Origin: Methanosarcinales archaeon
Lineage (GTDB): Archaea > Halobacteriota > Methanosarcinia > Methanosarcinales > Methanogasteraceae
Assembly: GCA_030605805.1 (NCBI GenBank)
Contig: JAUWHQ010000027.1
Span: 1-8,453 of the forward strand
DNA length: 8,453 bases
Direction: 5' to 3'
The notes below the pieces were generated by a model. It had not been told where the DNA came from, did not search any database, and worked only from the letters and a program-made list of their open reading frames with translations. Below, piece by piece: positions 1-6,112 of the stretch. Each line of letters begins with the position of its first letter. The first letter of the stretch is position 1. The position numbers were made by a program, and so were the translations under genes.

Positions 1-670
1 CTCTTGCGGTCAGTTCAGCCCGCCCGAATATCCTTCTTAACATCAGTGTGGTCTTATGCTTCTTGTGCGCAGGATATCCAAGATCGCAGAGCACACTCTC
101 AAGATGTTCGTACAGCAGGTCGAGGTCACATCGATCCGCAAGCAGGACGCCCCCGATCTCGATATCTGATAACTCGTGCAGCACAACTGCGACAGCGTGC
201 GAGAGATTCATGACCGGATACTGCTCGGCGGTGGGGATGCTCATCAGCATGTCGCACATCCCGAGTTCTTCATTCGTGAGCCCATGATCCTCCCGCCCGA
301 ATACGATGGAAGCAACCTGAGCCGTATCTTCGGCGCCCAATCCGGCATCACCTCCGGCGCCGCTTAACTTCTCGCGGATCTGCCCCGGAGTGTGCACCGG
401 CATCCGGATATGCCTTCCCGCGGTCTCCCCACGCGTTCCTGTCGTCCCGATGATAAGATTGGAACCTGCGGCTGCTTCCCCGAGCGTTTCGAAGACCCTC
501 GCACCCTCCAGCAAATCATAAGCGTGCTGAGCCATCATCCACGCATCATCGTCGATAGGGCACGGACTAACCAGCACAAGGTCGCGATATCCAAAATTCT
601 TGAGGACGCGGGCAATCGAGCCGATATTACCCGCGTACAGGGGTTCGTTCAGGATGATTCGTATGTGCAT
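1..670 (-). CDS. trmJ: TrmJ-like tRNA/rRNA 2'-O-methyltransferase (SpoU class), 3' end cut by window edge
   Basis: SPOUT-superfamily RNA ribose methyltransferase. Archaeal TrmJ proteins use S-adenosylmethionine to 2'-O-methylate position 32 of tRNA. Reading the minus strand from ATG at 670 gives 223 codons with no stop before the window ends. All three SpoU motifs are visible: NEPLYAGNIGSIAR near residues 8-21, FGREDHGL at 124-131, and the SAM-knot motif IPTAEQYPVMNLSHAVAV around residues 145-162. The C-terminal stretch, with RRIFGRAELTAR at the edge, resembles the small helical tail of TrmJ, so probably only some 10-20 residues are missing. The frame stays open upstream of ATG 670, but the family N-terminus (a few residues before I-I-L-N-E-P) fits 670. 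It starts 20 nt after the stop of the small basic protein gene and is probably cotranscribed with it. The family is clear; the target nucleotide is inferred. Confidence 0.9.
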   Translation of the reverse strand, partial: MHIRIILNEPLYAGNIGSIARVLKNFGYRDLVLVSPCPIDDDAWMMAQHAYDLLEGARVFETLGEAAAGSNLIIGTTGTRGETAGRHIRMPVHTPGQIREKLSGAGGDAGLGAEDTAQVASIVFGREDHGLTNEELGMCDMLMSIPTAEQYPVMNLSHAVAVVLHELSDIEIGGVLLADRCDLDLLYEHLESVLCDLGYPAHKKHKTTLMLRRIFGRAELTAR

Positions 671-690
671 ACATACGAAAGCCGTCTCAT

Positions 691-864
691 CTATCTGGCA
701 ACGGCTTTCGCGGATCGTTTTATCCGCCTTCGCCTTGCACCAGATGATAAGTAGCGCTGAGCAGGTCCTGGTCGCTTGTGTTTCACATTGCTATGCTCTA
801 CCAGCCGAACTTTTCCTTTTCGTCCCTTAATCTTCACCCATTCAATACTTCCGGTTTTTCCCAT
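691..864 (-). CDS. small basic conserved archaeal protein (DUF5350-like), 57 aa
   Basis: A 57-residue protein starting MGKTGSIEWVKIKGRKGK and ending RRRRIKRSAKAVAR. It is strongly basic, with a GRKGKVRLV strand-like segment, a KRPGPAQRY segment near residues 30-38 and an Arg/Lys-rich C-terminal helix. From memory it matches a short conserved family of methanogenic archaea annotated as DUF5350, with no known function. The composition suggests binding to RNA or the ribosome, which is inference. The start is supported by a GAGGTG Shine-Dalgarno (minus strand 877-872) about seven bases before the ATG, and by an AT-rich promoter at 899-908. It precedes a tRNA methyltransferase by 20 nt, which also hints at a translation-related role. 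I am confident it is a gene and moderately confident of the family. Confidence 0.85.
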   Translation of the reverse strand: MGKTGSIEWVKIKGRKGKVRLVEHSNVKHKRPGPAQRYLSSGARRRRIKRSAKAVAR

Positions 865-898
865 TGTGTTACACCTCTATATCCTACGTATATCATAC

Positions 899-908
899 TT
901 ATATTATA
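899..908 (-). promoter_or_regulatory. TATA-like promoter of the small basic protein / trmJ operon
   Basis: The minus strand reads TATAATATAA here, about 35 nt before the ATG at 864. That leaves room for a short leader carrying the GAGGTG Shine-Dalgarno at 877-872. The element overlaps the last codons and stop of the truncated trpB fragment, so the deletion endpoint lies at or inside this promoter. A second AT-rich stretch (ATATAC, about 888-893) is an alternative box. Confidence 0.5.
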
Positions 909-1057
909 CTTTTGGCAATCCCGAGATCGATTGGCGTTATCGGTTCTTTTGTCTGTGGATTCAGCAGCGGATCAAGCGGCGTCGGAAGGTCCGCCTGGAT
1001 GTTGTACCACCGCTTTGGCAGTTCGTTTTCATCAAGTGGGATTTTTGTCGTCTCCAT
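899..1057 (-). pseudogene. trpB2: 5' fragment of TrpB2-type tryptophan synthase beta chain (truncated remnant)
   Basis: ATG at 1057 opens a 52-codon frame beginning METTKIPLDENELPKRWYNI, followed by ADLPTPLDPLLNP and a TPIDL segment, ending at TAA 901-899. This is the characteristic N-terminus of TrpB2, the longer class of tryptophan synthase beta subunit (about 430-450 residues), which joins indole and serine in a PLP-dependent reaction. Everything after roughly residue 52 is missing: the PLP lysine, the glycine-rich phosphate loop and the rest of the fold. The DUF5350-like gene starts 35 bases beyond the stop, so no room is left for a frameshifted continuation. The retained part has no internal stop or frameshift and keeps a GGAG Shine-Dalgarno (1069-1066) about nine bases before the ATG. 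It therefore looks like a recent deletion or rearrangement remnant. A functional micro-protein is possible but less likely. Confidence 0.75.
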
Positions 1058-1127
1058 TGCAACGTCTCCAGTGTCTAAATGCCTTGTGTCCGGATATTCT
1101 TAAGAGTTGTGGTGTATTTCAGCAACA

Positions 1128-1136
1128 TTTATATAT
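1128..1136 (+). promoter_or_regulatory. TATA box (box A) upstream of the coiled-coil protein / smc
   Basis: TTTATATAT is close to the archaeal box A consensus. Transcription would begin about 25 nt downstream, near 1155-1162, leaving a leader of about 40 nt before the ATG at 1198. The AT core also reads ATATATAAA on the minus strand, about 70 nt before the trpB-fragment ATG, so it could serve as a TATA box in either direction. Confidence 0.65.
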
Positions 1137-1155
1137 GTTCATACGAAACATACGA
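1134..1155 (+). repeat. short inverted and direct repeat next to the TATA box (possible operator)
   Basis: TATGTT (1134-1139) and AACATA (1147-1152) form a perfect 6-bp inverted repeat with a 7-base spacer. Interleaved with it, CATACGA occurs twice in direct orientation (1140-1146 and 1149-1155), with two bases between. The block lies between the TATA box and the expected transcription start, where archaeal repressors commonly bind. The repeats are seen directly; a regulatory role is inferred and arms this short could arise by chance. Confidence 0.35.
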
Positions 1156-1197
1156 CTAAATGGATTACACTGGGATAAAAACACAGAAGGGGTATGG

Positions 1198-1530
1198 ATG
1201 AACAAACAGAGAGATATTCTCATAGAACGGCTCGAACAGAAGTTGATGGAACGAGATCAGGTGATTGCAAAGATGGCGCGACCCCAGTCGGTGTCAGATG
1301 ATCGTATCGTCGCGCTTGAGGCGCAGGTGCGAGAGTTGAAGACTGATGTACATGCATTATTAAACGAGTTAATCTACCAGAAAACGATCATCAATGAACT
1401 CCAGCAGGGAGGGACCTTGGATCAGAGAGAACGTGGAGTAAATCGGTCTACTGAGTACATCGTAGCAGAAAACACGCCAGGAGCGTATCAGGGCAATGCC
1501 GGGCAGAGCGATGTCATCGTCGTCGAGTGA
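1198..1530 (+). CDS. small coiled-coil protein upstream of smc, function unknown
   Basis: A 110-residue protein I do not recognise as a named family. Residues about 5-70 have heptad-like spacing of Leu, Ile and Val between charged residues (MNKQRDILIERLEQKLMERD, later IVALEAQVRELKTDVHALL and ELIYQKTIINELQ), broken near residues 28-34 by ARPQSVSDD. This suggests two helices that dimerise or pack on a partner. The last 35 or so residues are polar and probably disordered, ending in an acidic-hydrophobic DVIVVE tail. ATG 1198 was chosen because AGAAGGGG (1185-1192) sits five bases upstream; the longer open frame back to 778 would run through the TATA box. No signal peptide or membrane segment is seen. 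It ends 61 nt before smc, with no clear promoter between, so the two may be cotranscribed. A role alongside SMC is only a guess from position and shape. Confidence 0.75.
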   Translation: MNKQRDILIERLEQKLMERDQVIAKMARPQSVSDDRIVALEAQVRELKTDVHALLNELIYQKTIINELQQGGTLDQRERGVNRSTEYIVAENTPGAYQGNAGQSDVIVVE

Positions 1531-1581
1531 GCGCGCAACACATAACACATAATACACCTCAGGACTATTTAGGAGTCAGGT

Positions 1582-1594
1582 GGAGGTTTGGGTG
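1582..1594 (+). promoter_or_regulatory. Shine-Dalgarno and GTG that decide the smc start
   Basis: GGAGGT at 1582-1587 lies four bases before GTG 1592-1594, which gives an N-terminus of MYIKEIEFDNFKSFGKK, the usual archaeal SMC beginning. An in-frame GTG at 1580 would add four residues (M-E-V-W) and has its own weaker AGGAG at 1571-1575. The stronger site and family fit favour 1592. Confidence 0.6.
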
Positions 1595-4500
1595 TATATC
1601 AAGGAAATAGAGTTTGACAACTTCAAATCCTTCGGGAAAAAATTGAAAATACCGCTTTTCAATGACTTTACTGCGGTATCCGGACCAAACGGTAGTGGAA
1701 AGTCCAATATAGTGGATGGTATTATTTTTGCGCTCGGTTTGTCAGGTTCCAGGACCATGCGCGCCGAGAAACTGACCGATCTGATATTTAACGGGAATGG
1801 GAACGGTGGTAAATGTAAAGAGATCGATTCCGCGCAGGTTACGATCAGATTCGATAACAGCGACCGGTGTTTTCCTCTCGATGATGATACCGTCGAGATC
1901 AGGCGCAAGATCAGGAGGACGAAAAGCGGGTATTACAGCTATTATTACTTCAATGGCAGGGCGTGCACGCTTTCTGAGATACATGCGAACCTTGCTAAGG
2001 TCGGGATACGACCCGACGGCTGTAATGTGATCATGCAGGGTGATGTGACAAGAATCACTGAAATGACCCCGTTTGAGCGCAGGAAACTCATCGATGAGAT
2101 AGCGGGTGTCTCGGAATTCGATGAAAAGAAGGAACGTGCATACGGCGAGCTGGAGGCTGTGCGCGAACAGATCGAGCGGGTAGATATTATCCTGTCAGAG
2201 GTGGCGCAGCAGCACAGGAAACTGAAGCGCGAGCGCGATCAGGCGATGAAGTACCAGTCACTCAAGGACGAACGGAAACGCTACGAGGCGTTCACAATCC
2301 TTGCAAAGCTCAAGAATGCGACACACGAACAGGAAACGATATCGGATGAGATTTTCGGCAAACAGAGTCTTGAAGAGGAGTTATCATCTGGCGAAATTGA
2401 AAAGAAAGAGAAGCTCGATGAAACAGACTCTGCTCTGGGAGATTTAAACAAACAGATCATACATAAAGGAGAGCATGAGCATATCCGGATCAAGAAAGAG
2501 ATTGAAGACATTCGGGGAGAGATTTCCAGGTTAATGGATTCAATCGAACTACTCGACCATGATATTCATGATATCAGCAAGGAACGGCAGCGGTTGTTCA
2601 TCGAGATCGATGAAACAAAGACGCTGATTGCGGAGTGTGAGAAGCGGGTTGATGACGAACATCTGCGAAAGGAGAGCATAACAGCTGAGATCGAAGCAAA
2701 CGAGTCAGAATTGCTGCTGATCCGTAGTAAGATCAGTGAAGTGGATGCAAAGTATGCAGATAAGCGGGATCAGCTGGATGATGAACGGAGGAAGGCAGAA
2801 GTTGCGAAATCCACCAAAAATGAGCATCTACGCGAACAGGACCGATTACTGGATGCAATCAGGCGTAAGAGCACCGAGGAGCAGGAGATCGGATCCGATA
2901 TCGAGGAAGCAGAGCGCAGCATCACATCGGTAGATGTTGACATACGGAATCTGTCAGAGGAGATTGAGGAGGTGGGTCGCAGCATACAAACCCTTGTTGG
3001 CGACAGAACCGATCTTGAGGCGAGTGGATCGAAGCTGAAACCTGAACTCACCCGGGTCGAAAAGCATCTGCAGGATGTATATCAGGAATATGCCAGAGCG
3101 GAGGCGCGCGTCAAGGCAGCCGAGGATTTACGTTACCCGCACGCAGTAAAAACGATTTTAAAGGCGAAGGATATGCGAGAACTGCCAGGGGTGTACGGTA
3201 CGATTGCAGCGCTTGGCAGGGTCGAGCAGCAATACGCCACGCCGCTTGAGGTTGCTGCCGGAGCACGCATGCAGAACATCGTGGTGGAGAGCGACGAGGT
3301 CGCCGCCCATGCGATCAACCTGTTGAAGCGGAAATCAGCAGGAAGAGCGACGCTTTTGCCGCTTAATAAACTCAGAGCCAATTTTTCATACAACAACCTG
3401 CCAAACATTGACGGGATAGTCGATTATGCGATAAACCTGGTTGATTTTGATCCGAAGCTTGAAATAGCATTCAGATACGTATTCCGTGATATGGTGGTGG
3501 TTGATACTCTTAATACCGCGAGGAAACTGATAGGAGATTACAATCTGGTCACGCTCGATGGCGAACTGGTCACAAAAGCCGGTGCCATGACCGGTGGATC
3601 GAGATCTGATCAGGGAGCGCACTTTGCAGCCATTGAGCAGGAAAAACTGGTAAAACTCGCAGAACAGATCACTGAATATGACTCGCGCAAGAAAAGTCTT
3701 ATCGACAGGATTGATTCGCACGATCGCCACACATCATCGATAAATGCCGAGATAGATACGTTTGAAAAGGAGATTTCAAAGAAACAACTCCAGATCGAGG
3801 AAATTGCAGGAAGAACCGACCGTCTTAGTGCGATCATCCATGAAAAGCAACAGGCTCTCGAAGATATCAAGAAAGAACGTGAAATCATCCGCAAACAGGC
3901 AGAAGAGAACGAATCAACGATCACATCCGAGACAGAGCAGATACGCAAGCTCATGGAATCGATCGCGCAACTGGAAAGCGAGTTAAAGGATTCAGAGATC
4001 CCGGCTCTCAATGAGCAATCCAACAAAATAACCTCTGAAATCAATAGATTGAACGAAAGAATACGTGATATTGAGACAAACATAAAGTCAATACTTCTTG
4101 AGTCTGATAATGCAAAGATAATGCTTGAAAATGATAACAATCGCACAAAAGAACTTGAAACTCGGAAAAACGATCACCAATCAAAGATTGTGCAGCACAA
4201 GGAGAATATCACAGCTTTTGAGACCGGGCTCGATAAGAAGACCGCCAGAGCGCAAGAACTCGATCATGAACTCTCTTCTTTGCAAGAGGAGCGCGCAGCC
4301 ATGCAGCAGAACCGGGATGATGCGCTTGCATCACTAAACGATGTGCAGAAGCGCCTCAATCAGGTGCGCTGGGACACGCAGGCACTAATCGCAACCAGGG
4401 ATGCGTTAAATGAGCAGATAACCATTCTCCGTAATGAGATCGAGGAACAGAACATCGACGAATCGGAGGAGGTGCCATCCGAGGAGGAGGTGCGAACTCG

Positions 4501-5122
4501 CATCCGGTCAATCGATGTGGCGATCGAAAAACTCGAACCGGTCAACATGCGCGCGCTTGAGGAGTATGAGACAGTGGAATCAAGAGCGTCCACACTCAAA
4601 CTGCGTAAAGAGACACTTTCTACCGAGCGAGAGGCGATCATCGATCGGATCGAGAAATACGAGCAGTTGAAGAGAGAGACGTTCTATAATTCCTTCGATG
4701 ACATCAGCAATCACTTCAAATCCATTTTTGCGGAGTTGGCTGGCGGATATGGTGAATTACTCCTTGAAAATCCAGATGATCCGTTCGCAGGCGGCATGAT
4801 GATCCGGGCGAAGCCTGCCGATAAGACGCTTCAGCGAATGGAGGCGATGTCCGGAGGGGAGAAGAGCCTGACTGCGCTGGCGTTCATCTTTGCGATCCAG
4901 CAGCACCACCCGGCTCCGTTCTATGCATTCGACGAGGTCGATATGTTCCTTGATGGCGCAAATGCCGAACGGATCGCAGCCAGAATCAAGAAATCTTCAG
5001 AACGTGCGCAGTTCATCGTTGTTTCCCTGCGAAAACCGATGATCCATGCGGCAGCCCGCACCATAGGCGTTGCAATGCAGGAAAACGACATATCGAGCAT
5101 CACCGGAGTGAAGTTGAATTAG
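1592..5122 (+). CDS. smc: chromosome segregation SMC ATPase
   Basis: Structural maintenance of chromosomes protein: a dimeric ATPase that binds and extrudes DNA loops to compact and segregate the chromosome. The 1176 residues match the usual SMC length. From N to C: head lobe with Walker A GPNGSGKS at 31-38; a long coiled coil of about 160-500 rich in Glu, Lys and Arg; a hinge domain at about 531-670 (starting LPGVYGTIAALG, ending with the glycine-rich GAMTGGS near 664-670); the returning coiled coil to about 1020; then the head lobe with signature MSGGEKSLTALAF at 1086-1098 and Walker B FYAFDEVDMFLDGAN, catalytic acidic pair D1114-E1115. No frameshift or missing catalytic residue is seen. 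GTG 1592 is preferred over GTG 1580. Kleisin scpA and scpB often follow smc in archaea but are absent here; what follows is about 285 bases without a gene and then glycosylation genes. Confidence 0.97.
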   Translation: MYIKEIEFDNFKSFGKKLKIPLFNDFTAVSGPNGSGKSNIVDGIIFALGLSGSRTMRAEKLTDLIFNGNGNGGKCKEIDSAQVTIRFDNSDRCFPLDDDTVEIRRKIRRTKSGYYSYYYFNGRACTLSEIHANLAKVGIRPDGCNVIMQGDVTRITEMTPFERRKLIDEIAGVSEFDEKKERAYGELEAVREQIERVDIILSEVAQQHRKLKRERDQAMKYQSLKDERKRYEAFTILAKLKNATHEQETISDEIFGKQSLEEELSSGEIEKKEKLDETDSALGDLNKQIIHKGEHEHIRIKKEIEDIRGEISRLMDSIELLDHDIHDISKERQRLFIEIDETKTLIAECEKRVDDEHLRKESITAEIEANESELLLIRSKISEVDAKYADKRDQLDDERRKAEVAKSTKNEHLREQDRLLDAIRRKSTEEQEIGSDIEEAERSITSVDVDIRNLSEEIEEVGRSIQTLVGDRTDLEASGSKLKPELTRVEKHLQDVYQEYARAEARVKAAEDLRYPHAVKTILKAKDMRELPGVYGTIAALGRVEQQYATPLEVAAGARMQNIVVESDEVAAHAINLLKRKSAGRATLLPLNKLRANFSYNNLPNIDGIVDYAINLVDFDPKLEIAFRYVFRDMVVVDTLNTARKLIGDYNLVTLDGELVTKAGAMTGGSRSDQGAHFAAIEQEKLVKLAEQITEYDSRKKSLIDRIDSHDRHTSSINAEIDTFEKEISKKQLQIEEIAGRTDRLSAIIHEKQQALEDIKKEREIIRKQAEENESTITSETEQIRKLMESIAQLESELKDSEIPALNEQSNKITSEINRLNERIRDIETNIKSILLESDNAKIMLENDNNRTKELETRKNDHQSKIVQHKENITAFETGLDKKTARAQELDHELSSLQEERAAMQQNRDDALASLNDVQKRLNQVRWDTQALIATRDALNEQITILRNEIEEQNIDESEEVPSEEEVRTRIRSIDVAIEKLEPVNMRALEEYETVESRASTLKLRKETLSTEREAIIDRIEKYEQLKRETFYNSFDDISNHFKSIFAELAGGYGELLLENPDDPFAGGMMIRAKPADKTLQRMEAMSGGEKSLTALAFIFAIQQHHPAPFYAFDEVDMFLDGANAERIAARIKKSSERAQFIVVSLRKPMIHAAARTIGVAMQENDISSITGVKLN

Positions 5123-5350
5123 GAATCCTTCGATCAACGTTTAAAGCGTGTCGCAGGGTCTTGTAGATGCGTTAATCAGATATTTACGGAGAACATCTGA
5201 AAATAGGTACTTGATCGATGTGGGAACTTGCAAACCCGGGCGTTGGGATGAGTTGGAACATGCAGATGTGGTAAATCGTCTCCTCATTGTAGCCGAAGAC
5301 TTCGGTTAAATCCGCGCTTTCACATCCCTGACACGAGGCGACCGAGACAA
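5123..5350. other. intergenic stretch after smc with one short hairpin
   Basis: No credible gene is seen on either strand in these 228 bases. The longest minus-strand frame (5141-5287, 48 codons) has no Shine-Dalgarno and no recognisable protein. The one structured element is an inverted repeat at 5291-5307. The stretch separates the smc unit from the glycosylation operon. Confidence 0.6.
5291..5307. repeat. near-perfect palindrome / hairpin
   Basis: CCGAAG (5293-5298) and CTTCGG (5300-5305) flank a single A; a G-T wobble and an A-T pair extend the arms to 5291 and 5307. RNA could fold into a hairpin with a short loop, followed by TTAAAT rather than a clear T tract. It lies about 170 bases after the smc stop and 46 before the next TATA box, so it may be a termination or processing structure or a protein-binding palindrome. 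Function not shown. Confidence 0.4.
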
Positions 5351-5352
5351 CC

Positions 5353-5359
5353 TATATAT
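5353..5359 (+). promoter_or_regulatory. TATA box of the glycosyltransferase / flippase operon
   Basis: TATATAT at 5353-5359 fits archaeal box A. A start about 25 nt downstream (near 5380) would give a leader of 20-30 nt, ending in the AAAGGTGAT Shine-Dalgarno before the glycosyltransferase. The spacing is what an independent archaeal promoter should show. Confidence 0.6.
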
Positions 5360-5393
5360 GCCGGACAAGCACACACAAGCTCACAACAACCAG

Positions 5394-5412
5394 AAAGGTG
5401 ATGGACGATTGA
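5394..5412 (+). promoter_or_regulatory. unusual translation start: Shine-Dalgarno, tiny ATG frame ending in TGA, ATT in the gene frame
   Basis: AAAGGTGAT (5394-5402) closely matches the archaeal Shine-Dalgarno GGAGGTGAT. The only ATG (5401) opens ATG GAC GAT TGA, a three-codon frame out of register with the glycosyltransferase. In the gene's own frame the upstream stop is TGA 5399-5401, leaving just TGG, ACG and ATT before the conserved sequence. ATT 5408, five bases after the Shine-Dalgarno, is the best-placed candidate start. Confidence 0.55.
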
Positions 5413-6112
5413 GGTTTCACTCGTACTCCCGGCATACAACGAAGCAGAGAGACTAAAGGATACTGTAACGAAGACGGCGGATGCTTTAAGCAAAATAACC
5501 TCTTCTTTTGAGGTTATTATTGCAGAAGATGGAGCAACTGACGGAACAGATGAAATTGCTGAGAGGCTGGCGTCTGAATATCCTTATGTGGTGCATCTGC
5601 ACAGCGATGAGCGGCTGGGTCGTGGAAAGGCGCTCAATCGTGCATTCAAATCTGCACACGGTGATATTCTTGCTTATATCGATGTTGATCTTGCAACTGA
5701 CATGTTGCACCTTCCAGAACTGATCGATCGGATACGGAACAGATACGATCTTGCGACAGGGTCGCGCATGATGCCCGAGAGCGATGCCATGCGATCGGCA
5801 AAACGCGGGATTGCAAGCAAGGGATTTAATTTTCTGGTGCGAACGGTGCTCGGATCAAAATTATACGACCACCAGTGTGGATTCAAGGCGTTTAGGCGGA
5901 GTGCGCTCCTTGATCTGCTGGATCAGGTCAGGGATGAGCACTGGTTCTGGGATACCGAGATTCTGGTCCGGGCACAGCGAGCCGGCTACAGGGTGGCAGA
6001 ATTCCCGATCAGGTGGAGACCAGGGAGTTCCACCAAGGTCGATCTGATGAGGGATGTGGTTGGGATGGGCTCGGCGATTCTCAGGTTGCGGCTGGAGTTC
6101 GGATTTAAATGA
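5408..6112 (+). CDS. GT2 glycosyltransferase, dolichyl-phosphate sugar synthase-like (AglD/ALG5-like)
   Basis: Family 2 glycosyltransferase that probably moves a sugar from a nucleotide sugar to a polyprenyl (dolichol) phosphate on the inner face of the membrane. Counting ATT as residue 1, the 234 residues show the GT-A landmarks: SLVLPAYNEAERL at 4-16, nucleotide-binding EDGATDGT at 40-47, the metal-binding DVDLATD at 92-98, DHQCGFKAF at 154-162, and WFWDTEILVRA from 179 with an acidic catalytic-region residue, then EFPIRW. There is no membrane helix. No ATG, GTG or TTG exists in frame between the upstream TGA and GTG 5588, and starting at 5588 would delete the nucleotide-binding half, so the gene either starts at ATT 5408 or carries a one-base shift. 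Its stop overlaps the next gene's start by ATGA, meaning translational coupling. The DPG-synthase-like subgroup is likely; the sugar is unknown. Confidence 0.88.
   Translation: MEVSLVLPAYNEAERLKDTVTKTADALSKITSSFEVIIAEDGATDGTDEIAERLASEYPYVVHLHSDERLGRGKALNRAFKSAHGDILAYIDVDLATDMLHLPELIDRIRNRYDLATGSRMMPESDAMRSAKRGIASKGFNFLVRTVLGSKLYDHQCGFKAFRRSALLDLLDQVRDEHWFWDTEILVRAQRAGYRVAEFPIRWRPGSSTKVDLMRDVVGMGSAILRLRLEFGFK

Noticed and set aside
392..754. Plus-strand 120-codon frame in the left region
   Set aside because: It is the complement of the RNA methyltransferase and the small basic gene, both of which show recognisable proteins on the minus strand.
778..1197. Upstream extension of the coiled-coil gene's frame back to 778
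   Set aside because: It runs antisense through the trpB fragment and through the TATA box; the Shine-Dalgarno and protein character support a start at 1198.
1531..1579. AT-rich AACACATAACACATAATACA before smc as a separate promoter or repeat
   Set aside because: It lacks a convincing TATA box; the short CACATAA repetition is only two copies and likely fortuitous, although a weak internal promoter cannot be excluded.
5141..5287. Minus-strand 48-codon frame after smc
   Set aside because: There is no Shine-Dalgarno and no recognisable or well-composed protein; better treated as intergenic.
5300..5318. T-loop-like sequence (GGTTAAATCC) suggesting a tRNA
   Set aside because: The loop is one base short, flanking bases do not form a T stem, and no acceptor, anticodon or D arm could be built around it.
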